Below are positions 39,936 to 64,000 of a stretch of DNA of 64,000 nucleotides, piece by piece. A model generated the notes under the pieces. It made no database searches, was not told where the DNA came from, and worked only from the letters and a program-made list of their open reading frames with translations. The DNA is taken from the NCBI GenBank assembly GCA_026929865.2, contig CM049414.1, forward strand, positions 8,089,001 through 8,153,000, written 5' to 3'. The position numbers and the translations under genes were made by a program. Source of the DNA: Hyperoplus lanceolatus (taxonomy: Eukaryota; Chordata; Actinopteri; Uranoscopiformes; Ammodytidae). How positions within the stretch are numbered: the stretch's first letter is position 1; every line of letters begins with the position of its first letter.

Positions 39936-42437
39936 TAGGGGAGAACGGGGGAATCTGAGGCATCGGGTAATGTGAGCCACCCCCTGTATCTAGGCAACGG
40001 AAAACATTTGTGGTCATGTGAGATATATGTTTTCAAGCCCCTCTCATTTCCCCATGGCCCTGAAAGAGAGGACCTCATGGTGCTGTGGTAAGCATGTTTT
40101 TTTTCACCAAAGTAGGTATTTTGCATGTAAAAGTAAATTTTCCTGCTGTCAACTTAATCAACTGTTGTGCCAAAGCAAATGTATTCACGTAGAAAAACTT
40201 CTATCATACGTGTTGATGAACTACCAACATATAAAAACCATGTGATGATATTAGCTAAAGATTAGCCTGAAATGCTAAGAGAGGTAGTTTTATCTCAAAT
40301 TGTGGTGGTGGAGGAAAGTGAGCCAAATGCTGTGGGGGAAAGTGAGCCACTAGCCCCTTTTACACAGAGATTGTGACATATTGACGGAACAACATCACTC
40401 CAATATGCCGGCTTTGCTTGCTTCTGTGTTATTTACACAGAACCAAGCAACGCCGGCCTGCTGGCGCATCAGTAGCTCCTTTTACACAGAGTTCCGGAAT
40501 GAAAGAGGTGCTTGTAAACAGCGTCAGGTGTGACGTAAACATTTAGTGCCGCGCCGGTCAGCTGCTTTACAACAACAACACTGGCAGGTGAATTGAGAGC
40601 AGATGAGTGCTGGAGCTTGCAGTAAGAGGGCCATATTTTACTGTCCCCACGATGTACCAGTTGATCTCGCTATGCGCTGAGTCCAACATCACTGGGACTG
40701 TTAACCAAACTGACAAAATCAATCCGCTTCACCTCTGTGTCTGTGTGTGTGTGTTTGTGTGTGTGTCGCTTAGCCTAGCCTAGCTTTCCCATTGTACAAC
40801 TTCCCCTGGGCAGAAATAGACTCATACACTCTGCAAAATGAAGCGCAGCGGTTTGGATTGAGCAGCGGACCTTATGATCAGATAGATTATACGCCGTTCC
40901 TTTTATTTGGTGATCTTTACGGGACATCAGGCCGCCATGATTAATGATAAACACGTCAAAACTGACAAAATCAATCCGCTTCACCTCTGTGTCTGTGTGT
41001 GTTTGTGTGACAGGTTGGCTGTAAGCGAGTGAGAGCAGAGATCTGCCAATCAGACACACATACACACCGTGTGTGAAGTCACGTTACTGTAGGCAGAAAT
41101 AAAGTGTGGATATACGCTCAGACTTAGAATAATAATAATAGTGGCGGTGATCCGGTAGCAGCCGCTTAGCCTAGCATAGCCTAGCCTAGCTTTTCCATTG
41201 TACAACTTCTACTGGGCAGAAATAGACTCATACACTCTGCAAAATGAAGCGCGGGGGTTTGGATTTAACAGTGGACCTTATGATCAGATAGATTATACGC
41301 CGTTCCTTTTATTTGGTGATTTTTACAGGACATCAGGCCGCCGTGATTAATGTTAAACACTATGGCTATGGAACGTCAAACGCCCCCCTGTTCCGCAACA
41401 ACAAGCTGGAGCATTTAAACAGAGAGGCGGAACTGATTGTGTCGGGAATCTTACTACCCCCCGAGGTAGTAAAATTCCCGGAACAATCACTCGCACCTTT
41501 CTTCCCTCGTTCCGCAACGGACGCATTTAAACAGCAGGGCGGAGGGCCGAAAGGCCTGCATATTCCCGGCTTTCACTGGCTGTGTAAAAGGGGCTACTGT
41601 CTCACTTTCCCCCACCATGAGGCACAAGTTAAGTTTAGTCTTAAACATATTTTAATGTAATATTACATGACATATGTTTTATTTTAATGTCATACACATT
41701 GTAGAAAAGCCATCATGCCAAGGAAATACACCAGGAAGACGACCTGGGGCAACCACACGGAAAGAGCACCTTCTCATCTTACCCTGTAACCTTTAGGGCT
41801 GGAATGTAGAGTAGAGGACCTGAGGGTTGGAGTAGGCCTAGTTGTAGAGTATGACAGGCTGATGTTATAATCCAGTTGGGTCTTCTCCTGTGTTCTGAGT
41901 CCCAGGCTGTTCTCGCTGGTTCTGATTTTCCTATGCTTTGACCCCCAGACACAAGCTGGCTCTAAGGGTCCTGTGTTCTGACCCCCAGACTGTGTTCTAA
42001 TCTAACTGGTTCTATCTTTCATTTGAATCTTATTAAAACCTTTTGATTTATAATATGTTGTATTTGATTTTGTTCAGAGTTACTTTCAAGTGTTTAGAAA
42101 ATTTGCTTTGCTTAATTGACCAAACCCCATCATTCTTTTACTAGTCCAACATTAGTTCTGGATTACGTGTGGCTAGCTTTCAGGATTCTTACTGTTACAA
42201 TATGTGTTATGGTAGTTTCAGAGTGGAAAAAGTAAGTGGATCAGTTTACCCCACAGCTGGGGTAAAGTGAGCCACATGACAACTTTTTTTAAAATCATAT
42301 TTTCACTGCCCTTTGTCTTGAAAAAAATCTGCTAATGCCCATTTCTAGGAAACTGTAAATTTGAGTGATAAATCATTTTAGCTCGCTTAGAGGGGAGCAA
42401 ATGTAAAAAGTGGCTCAGATTACCCCGTTCTCCCCTA
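39936..42437. mobile_element. non-autonomous DNA transposon with a nested second element
   Basis: The ends are inverted copies: left taggggagaacgggggaatc, right gattaccccgttctccccta. The interior repeats 'gtgagccac' words (near 39974, 40316, 40345 and 42265). No transposase frame was seen. A second element (40351-41596) sits inside. Superfamily not assigned. Confidence 0.75.
40351..41596. mobile_element. nested DNA transposon (TAGCCCCTTTTACACAG ends) with internal duplication
   Basis: Left end tagccccttttacacag, right end ctgtgtaaaaggggcta, a near-perfect inverted pair. Inside, a segment beginning aactgacaaaatcaatccgc occurs twice (40709 and 40963). The block gcttagcctagc to catcaggccgcc also occurs twice (40770-40935 and 41164-41343). 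The 115-residue frame at 41313-41660 runs over the element's right end and is not a host gene. Confidence 0.8.
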
Positions 42438-44180
42438 CTAACTATTTATTTTTATACCTCTTTTAACCTATTTTAAACTTAGTTATTGTGTTCATTTAAA
42501 CATAAGTATTACGGCCTTTATTATTATCATCATTGATGATGTTAGATGTTGCGATCCATTCAACAACCTAACGTTAGTAGTCGAGTCAATTAATTGCTTT
42601 ACACCTTTCTATTTAATGGCCCCTTCCTGAGTATCTCTGCGTAGACAAATGCCACCGCTCGGCAACATCTTAACATCCTGAACCAAATCATCACTTTTCA
42701 ACTAACAATGCCTGCCAGTTTCTTCAATTTCTGTAATTCCCTTTGTATTACATTTCCCCAGGATTTTACATTATACATGCTGAGCTCCAAAGAAAAGAGT
42801 CAAAGCTCATTTCTAGAATTGAATTCGCTACAGATGGGCAGTCATCTACCGCAAGCTGAACATGGCACCAAAAACCACTTGCTTTATAGAAACGAGCCAC
42901 ATGGTGACAAATCATTAAATTATTTACACAGACCATGCCAGGAATCAGTGATTCGCTTTACACAGGGTGCATAAAATAATGTTAAATGATTGACTTTTTG
43001 CCTTTTGTAGTTGGCACTTACATTTACTTTGAACTGAAACACAAAGACCCTATTTAGCATCAGATTATGTTTATATTGTAGTATCACACACATTGTACAT
43101 AACATTTGCTTAGGCGTGTGAGAGTTCAAATGAAGTACATTTCTGTTGGAGTGATATTTTCATTTGACTCTGTATATGGGTTGAAGTGATTTGCATGTTC
43201 ATACCTGACATGTAGCCAATAGTTTTTGTAACTCCCTCCAGTTAACGGACACGGACACAAGGCTTTCTTCTTTACGGGCATTTATTAGCTCTTTCGTTGT
43301 CATCAGACATGCCAAACATGTCGTGAGAACTAAATAAAAGCATAGAAATCACGTTACAGAAATAATAATATTCTCAGAGAATAGCACATGAATAAATACT
43401 CTCAAAAACATATGATTTACATTGACAATTACACATTAAAATAACTATACCTCATTGGCCGGGTTAACTCCGGGGAGTGATTCAGGTGACACGGAGGCAA
43501 CTTCTCTCCTGTGTGTCTCTCGTCGAACTAAGTCAAGTAATGACGCTACCAATACAATCAAAGAGCGGCAGTTGGCTCGGCATGCGCTGCATGCATGGAC
43601 GGCTGCTCTGATGCTGGCGCTGCATCAATCAACAAATGAACCCCAGAACAGCAGTTCCGCTATATTAACAGGTCAGCTTGTAAACATATCTCAAAATAAA
43701 AGAAATGCAGATAAATATATAATATAATTAAATGTGGTTTGTTTTATGAAACTTAAAATATTCTAATAAACTAAAATGATGTAACTGTTTCTGCTGACAG
43801 CTACAGTTTTACTGTATACTGTATGCAATATGTTACCTTAAATTTTATTTCATATTAAGATAATAGGCTACAACAACAAAAAAGAGAGTTTGAATTTACG
43901 ACCAATCCTAAACTCGGTAATACAGTACTTTGGAATATAGCCATAGCATTTTAGCATGTTGAGTAGCATTACGCAGAGTTCTGCTGCTGAGGGCGATTGG
44001 AAGGTGTTTGGTCGTCAACTGAGGACAAATTAAACTACAGGACAAATCTGATGACGCTGGATGAAAACTAATCGGATCATGAAACCTATTATGATTAATC
44101 CTGAGGAGGACATGAAGTTATTTCACTCAAAGTCGCGTATGTGAACTTCATGGTAGGACAAGAGGAAGAGTCAGGGGCAT
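42438..44180. other. intergenic DNA, nothing recognised
   Basis: AT-rich, with no convincing exon, RNA gene or tandem repeat. The 43455-43727 open frame lacks any recognisable protein feature. Confidence 0.6.
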
Positions 44181-45113
44181 ACCCGTCGCTATGGGCGGGC
44201 CATAGGGGGCCGGGCTTGCCCCCAGAAATGCTTGTGCCCCCCCACTTGGGGCACAGATCTCTCAAAAAAAAATTACTTTAATTTTTATTTTATACTATCA
44301 TAGTAGCTAATGTTGTGTTGATAAATACTAATGTTGCATTCTTTATCATCAAAACATTTAAAATATAAATAAACAATGGTGTGATTTTGTTTGATTGATG
44401 GGAGTCTATCTACACTGCAACAGCCTATCACGGCCTTACTGAAAAGAAAGTAAGGCTACGTAAGCCTACGTAATACGTCAATGCAGCCGCTCAACAGTTA
44501 CCGCGCATTTTGAAAGTGAAGCTGGATGAGTTTTCGCCGGCTTACTATTTCATTTCTACTTCATCATAATCAATATTCGGTAACGGTTGAAAAGCCCACC
44601 AACAGTCTCTACTGCCAAATCGGATCGTCAAACTGTTGTCACTTTTCGAGCCGCATGACAGACTACAATCCGAAATTATGGACTTGTTCAGCGCAGTGAC
44701 AGCGCAGTTCTGATTGCGTAAAGCCACAGTTTTGCACTGTGGGAACTCTGCGCTCCTCCAGCCAAGGCCATCGAGGCTGTGCCGGAGACCGACCCCGGTC
44801 CAAGCAAGAGAAGACGCACAATTTACAAGAACCTACGCGGATTTGCAGTTGAGGAAACAGTTGGTCCGTCAGAAAGTGACATAGAGGAAAAGACTGAGTT
44901 CAAGAGTATTTTACAGTGTTATTGATGCTGTGCAAGGAGAGATGGATGCGCGTTTTGGAGAGCGCAGTAGCGAGCTCATTGGCGCACTGGCTGCTTTGAA
45001 CCCGGATGCCGAAAAATGTTGATGAGGAGGTTGAGCTCGGAGAAACGCCGCCTCCCGCTGTACTGATAGAAGGGACTGGAGAGAGCACAGCCCTGCCTCC
45101 ACTCAAAGTAGGC

Positions 45114-45116
<3 letters not shown>

Positions 45117-45171
<55 letters not shown>
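45117..45171. repeat. (TG)n microsatellite
   Basis: About 27 TG units inside the hAT remnant. Confidence 0.96.
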
Positions 45172-45173
<2 letters not shown>

Positions 45174-45175
45174 TG

Positions 45176-45243
45176 GCAATGCATATCCCTCTGTTGACTG
45201 CTTTAAAATGCAATGCATATCCCTCTGTTGACTGCTTTAAAAT
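45176..45243. repeat. 34-bp perfect tandem duplication
   Basis: The unit starts gcaatgcatatccctctgtt and occurs twice in a row with no differences, directly after the TG tract. Confidence 0.95.
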
Positions 45244-45511
45244 GCAATGTTTGAGATATGCTTCTGGTGTTAGGCTACATCTAATATGTTGAATAGTCAA
45301 GTGTTTTATGGATATTCATAACATTGCTTCTATGTAATGTAGGCCTATTGCTTTAAATTATGAGGACTGATGTTGTAGGCTATAGGCTACCGCTGTTGGT
45401 TAGTTTAACGTGATGATTACGTGCTGCGCAAATAGAGTATAGGACTATTAAAAATATACGTACTGTAGGCTAATAATAATTGTGCCCCCCTATGCATTTC
45501 ATATGCCCCCC

Positions 45512-46122
45512 TTAAAGAGGACCTATTATGCTACTTTTCTGGTCTTAATTTCTTGTTTTACACTGCTATAGAGCAACCTGACACGAATCACATCACAAAA
45601 AACTATGTAGATTTTCGGGAAGCTCTTTCTCTTATTTTGGCGATCCAGCACATCCTGTCAACACTTGAGTGTGTGTGCTTCGGCTCCCTCCGCCTGTGCT
45701 TCGGCCATCTCCGCTCCCCTCCCCCCCCTCCTGCAAACCCCACTCCGTTGTGATTGGTTACCTTCCTTCCGGAACACTTTCAGTGGCGGGAAGCGCGAGC
45801 ATGGACCTATAAGGGCGCGAGGCAGACGCGAACAGGGAAGTGACAGCCTTACCATACATGGAAACATCCGCGTGGAGACGTCACAAAGTTTTATGCGACG
45901 TCACAAATTATGAAAGGGTAGACCGCTTTGAAGACGTGACTTCTCGACTGGCTAGAATAGTGTTTAGTGCTCTGCACAGACACCCCAGACGGTCAGCAGG
46001 GAATATGTCGAAATGCATGTAAGTCATTATTTGATAATTTAGTATGGTTAAGCATGACTATGAATCATCATAACAACGTTTATAGGTCATAAAAGTCAAA
46101 AAGCATCATAGGTCCTCTTTAA
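45512..46122. mobile_element. MITE, family E (TTAAAGAGGACCTATTATGC ends)
   Basis: Left end ttaaagaggacctattatgc, right end gcatcataggtcctctttaa. About 610 bp, no transposase. It abuts the hAT remnant on its left. Confidence 0.9.
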
Positions 46123-47033
46123 GACTAAGGTCTGGCGACGGGTCTGATCACCATATGAGGACCATGCATTGCTATACGCTGTTTCATGGCAATCCATCCA
46201 GCAGTTGTCAATATATATTTCAGCCTGGGCCAAAAACAGGTGGACTAACCAACCGACTGACTGACTGACTGACTGACTGACAGACAGTTCCATCAATAGA
46301 GCCAATAAAATATGTGGAAGCAATAAAAGGACAGGAAATATCTGTTTTATGGTCATTCAAGCAAATTAAACACACAACAAATCAAGAAGAATTTATCACT
46401 TTGCACAGTGGTGCAACAAAAATACAGTAATCCATCTGTTGCCATAAAGCAGACCTATTGATTTGTATTATTGACCACAATGGACAAAATGGTCTAATAC
46501 ACTAAGTATAAACTGTATGGCATAATCTTTGATGGCAGATACATCTATAACATCTCATAGTCTACTGTATAATGTTTTTATCCCCTCCTGCATGTACAGC
46601 TCCTTGTTTAAAAGAAGAAGAAAAAAAAATCAGAAGTGGACTAACATGAATCTTAATCTTGGGATCCTGAATTATTAAGACCACTGGGAAATGAGGAGAG
46701 GAATACATTTCCGCCTTTACAAAGCCTTCCTTGGCAGGTGCTATTAGCCAATAATGTCTGCATGACAAACTAAAGTCAAATTCGCAAAGCAATTCTCGGC
46801 CCGTGCGCCACGAAGCCTCTGCCGTTAATTGCCTAATGAACAAGATGTTATCCAAGGATACCTTTCCCAATGATGAGCACTTAGGAGAAAGGAGGAAGAG
46901 GATTTAATTTGATGGAAATATGTGTGACGGACTAAACGCTCCCCGCTGAACGCACTGACGCATACTATGACCTTCCCTGTCAATCTGGAGGGCAGACAGG
47001 GGTGGCCGTTGTTATGTTGTGGCGGCAGAGCTC

Positions 47034-47067
<34 letters not shown>

Positions 47068-49940
47068 ACCCTTTTCATCATTACTCCGAGAGAGCCTTGT
47101 CAGTTAAAACCCGGAGCTGTCTGACTGCCTGCCGCCGCCAGTGGGAGGGAAATAATGACAAACAAAGAAAAAAAAAAATATCTCTCAGAGTCAGGAAGCA
47201 TGGAACATTCTCTGGGCCCTGTTTGTCAGGCTGTGTGCAGTCTCCTGTGTTATGACTGTGAATTCTGCATACTTACGGCCATGTGTTTCTGTGATCTTAG
47301 TAGGGGTATTTTTGTTGTCAAAAAAGGAAGGTGATACACAGTTCGGCACACAGCCAGGTGGATGGATGAATCAGTGAGCCACTCGAAAAAAAATATAGTT
47401 GCTCAACATGCTTACAATCTTGATTTGATTACTGATTTCGCAATTACCTAATGCATTCCTTTAGAAATGACAAATCAAGTCTTTGGGCATTTAATCAATT
47501 AGGAGAGCCCGTACGTTTCAGCATACTGCTGCAAGACATAATGCTCATCATTATGCTCCACGGCAAAACGTTGATGCACTCTTAAAATGAGTTAGCCAAA
47601 CGTACCAAACCTGTCCTCTCTTTTGTTTTCTTCCCCAATAGAATATGAGAAAAGGGTGTGTGAAGAATATAAGGAAACACTACAATTATGACATTTTTAA
47701 TGACATTTGTAAAACCATTGCATTCAAATTCCATGAGCTCATTATTATTATTTTTTTTTTCTCCCCCCGACAGTGACAGCCAGGCCTTTGGAGTGGCTTC
47801 TAATACAATTTTGTTTCAAGGTATTCAATCACTTCAGCATGGCACCCTTAGATTTAGCTGCGCGGAAAATGACAAGCAACACTGGTAGAACGCCAAAGAG
47901 TTTTCAGGATAAGGTCTTCCCTGTCAATTTTCATAATGTGGTCGTTTTCCAAACAAGCTATCCATTCGTGTACAGCCGGAGATGTCATCACTATAGCTTT
48001 TGTGTTTTGTTTTTTTCGGCTTCCAAAATCCCTGGAATAACAGGTTGACTGATGGACTGGGTAGTTTTCGAAGAAAAAGACAGGGGGCAATGAAGAAGCA
48101 ACCTACCAAGTATATGCTTGTCATTTCACAACATGGAACAGAGTTATAAGACATGGGACTGTCGCGGGGCCAAACGTGATTGTGTTTACTTGGTGAAGAG
48201 AGAAACACATCTGGAGACAAGTGGTGGATAAATGCTAATGTCCACTTGAAGTCAACTTGAGTGCACCAACACCATGGCGTAAGATCCAAGTTGATACATT
48301 TACTGTGGCAACAAGTGGTTCCTCAAAGCTGCTGATTGTTCCCACATCAGATATACTGAAGCTGCTACATTGGTTCACAAGTCATCATGGAGGTTATGAA
48401 TTCCTTCCATACATTGAAAGCACAAAACAATTGCACCACTTTGGTGGTGTTCCGGAGCTTTCCATCACATCACATGAGCGAGTTGCCCAGGTGGAATGGA
48501 GGATTACTTTTTTCCATTTTTTCTACAAGCGTTTTAGAGTTCAAGTGCTTTATGGGACACTGAGATTACCGAAAAATACCGGAACAGCAACTACATTGAG
48601 GTTGTTTTGAGATTGTTTTCATCCCGTACCAATTTGGAATTGTCACAGCGCGTCTATTACGTCATGCCTAAGACTCTAAGGTGTATATAAGGGGTACAAT
48701 ACAGCCTAGTATCAACATTGTAGCCTGGTAACTTCACTTTCTGTGTGTCTTTAACAGAGGTAACATTTGCATGTTGAGCTGTCTTCTGTTGTGACTCATG
48801 ATAGCTCCAATCATAGTGAACCACACTTGTTGTCAGTAGGACTTTGCCGACGGAAACAGTGTTCCAATTTCTAGAATGAGTCACCACCTTTCCTATTTTG
48901 AGCACCAGTTTCATTGTTTCTTCCCCCCCCCCACCAAAAACCACCACATTGTCCCCAGGCAGCATGCACAGCTGGCCCCCACGACACGGACGGACAAAAA
49001 AGACTGCATCTCCGATTGATGAGAGAAATGAACCCTACACAGCAGAGTTTGAAACCCCCCATAGCCAACAGTTGACAGTAGCTTGAGGGCTTTGTTGGTA
49101 TCTGCTACATATTTTGTCCAAAGGAGGGGGCTACCATGATACAAAGTACTACAAAACTTCTTGTTCTTGTACAAAAACAAACATTTTTGTAGAAATCCTG
49201 CATTATTATTATTTTTTTAAACAACAACTGATACAGAGTGAAAACGGCAGAGTGCATGTGAAAACGTGGATGAGGACGTCGACTGTATACATTGCTTGTA
49301 GAGAGGCTTTGAAACATAATATAGGCATGGCGGAAAGTTCTGTACAATGGCAGAACTTTGGCACGAGAAAGGCATTACTGAAGAAAACAATGAGTAATAT
49401 TTGACAAGGTCAGCAGAGATGATTCCAAACTTAATATCACTTTAATACATCAGTTCATAGTAAACCGTTTGGCACTGACTACATTTCTCTTTGTTGGCGT
49501 GAGATTAGAGATTGTTCAAAATCATTTTAAAAACAGAAACTCAAGCCACTGATGGGAGGGACTGACCGATGGGGTCAAACACACACATGGAAGTAAGACA
49601 GACGGGCTTTGACATCAACAGAAAAACTACATCTGGTGTTACTGTCACAAAAGAGTTTCCCCTTCTGCACAGGCGTCAACTATGTAAAATGAGAAAATGT
49701 GTGTGTGTGTGTGTGTGTGTGTTCGGTGTGTGTTTCTGTGTGTGTGTCTGTGTGTATGTGTTCATATACAGCAATGTGTTAAGTATACGTGTGAGTATTT
49801 GCGTGTCCACTGCTAGTGTGGACTAGAATTCATGTTTAATCCCAAACCTTGCTTGGACCACTCTTTTCAATTTACACACTTTTTGAGTCTTTCCTTTTTC
49901 CGGCCTCCCTTTCAAAAAGTGAACGTCGCAGTGAGATGAC
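46123..49940. other. intergenic DNA between lin28b and grik2 with conserved-element-like stretches
   Basis: No gene recognised. 46690-46870 (ending gccgttaattgcctaatgaa) and 47400-47590 (many ATTA/TAAT cores, e.g. ggcatttaatcaattagg) look like homeodomain-rich enhancer sequence. A (CAG)10 run lies at 47036. TG-rich sequence lies at 49700-49760. Confidence 0.35.
47036..47065. repeat. (CAG)10 trinucleotide run
   Basis: Ten CAG units in non-coding DNA. The 78-residue frame across it (poly-Ser) has no protein-like context. Confidence 0.95.
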
Positions 49941-49944
49941 ACTG

Positions 49945-50136
49945 GCGTCTCATGGGCATCTTTATTTCCACAGGAAACATCTGTCTACATTACAGTAAGC
50001 AAGTGGGTTCATAAGAATCCTTTTTTTTTTACTGCTATAACCTCAGTCCGTGGTTAAGACAGCATTATATTGGACCCCCATGTCAGCCCTCTTATGGTGT
50101 TAACTGAGGGGGTGTTTTCTGGGGGCGGGGGGTGTT
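49945..50136 (-). other. grik2: grik2 3' UTR (inferred minimum)
   Basis: Sequence after the grik2 stop up to just beyond the nearest minus-strand AATAAA. Mammalian GRIK2 UTRs can be much longer, so this is a lower bound. Confidence 0.45.
49961..49966 (-). terminator. grik2: polyadenylation signal AATAAA on minus strand, candidate for grik2
   Basis: TTTATT on the plus strand, about 170 bases beyond the stop codon. Confidence 0.5.

Positions 50137-64000
<13,864 letters not shown>

Larger units (their letters stand above)
44180..45510 (+). mobile_element. hAT-type DNA transposon remnant (ZMYM1/DUF4371-like transposase piece)
   Basis: Between C-rich flanks ('gggcttgcccccagaaatgc' at left, 'gtgcccccctatgc' at right) lies a broken plus-strand coding piece at about 44770-45020. 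One frame reads KRRRTIYKNLRGFAVEE to EEKTEFKSI. After a shift, another reads YSVIDAVQGEMDARFGERSS then ELIGALAALNPDAE. This resembles the central part of zinc-finger MYM-type 1-like hAT transposases, by family memory. Much of the gene is missing, so it is inactive. Confidence 0.6.

Noticed and set aside
41313-41660. 115-residue frame
   Set aside because: It spans the right end of the nested transposon and matches no known protein feature.
43230-43730. Possible LTR or gene fragment
   Set aside because: No paired repeat, primer site or protein similarity could be seen.
47019-47255. Poly-Ser protein near grik2
   Set aside because: It is a translation of a (CAG)10 run in non-coding DNA.

Overview
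The window is from a teleost fish, most likely a percomorph (spiny-rayed) one. It carries three vertebrate genes with short to medium introns, many dinucleotide and tetranucleotide microsatellites, tRNA-derived SINEs and numerous short DNA transposons with inverted ends. No prokaryotic, viral or organellar segment was recognised.

Layout. (1) About 1-5256, plus strand: the 3' half of prep (prolyl endopeptidase). Six exons carry the catalytic Ser, Asp and His. (2) 5257-16100: AT-rich intergenic DNA. It holds two perfect CTCF-type motifs, a strong local excess of the palindrome TAGGCCTA, a possible distal first exon for lin28b and an old diverged tandem duplication. (3) 16109-36530, plus strand: lin28b, complete. 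A tiny first coding exon (MAEG) is followed by the cold-shock domain exons, the CCHC zinc-knuckle exon and a long 3' UTR with several let-7 seed matches. (4) 36531-49940: intergenic DNA with microsatellites, nested transposons, a hAT-type transposase remnant, two MITEs and stretches that look like conserved non-coding DNA. (5) 49945-64000, minus strand: the last five exons of grik2 (kainate receptor GluK2), from the pore loop to the ETMA C-terminus. The gene continues beyond the right edge.

The three genes do not form a pathway. Their proximity is old synteny: PREP, LIN28B and GRIK2 lie in one region of human chromosome 6. In human, POPDC3 and BVES lie between PREP and LIN28B, and HACE1 lies between LIN28B and GRIK2. 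None of these three was recognised here, and the relative orientation of lin28b differs from human as I recall that map.

Most interesting signals: CTCF-like motifs in convergent orientation bracketing lin28b; let-7 sites that keep the LIN28-let-7 feedback loop; a possible second lin28b promoter giving a different N-terminus; a CAA codon at the grik2 Q/R editing site; two GluK2 ligand-pocket residues that differ from mammals; at least six MITE families that share TTAAAG-type ends; and the TAGGCCTA cluster. All exon borders were set by reading splice sites and matching remembered human proteins. No alignment or database search was run.
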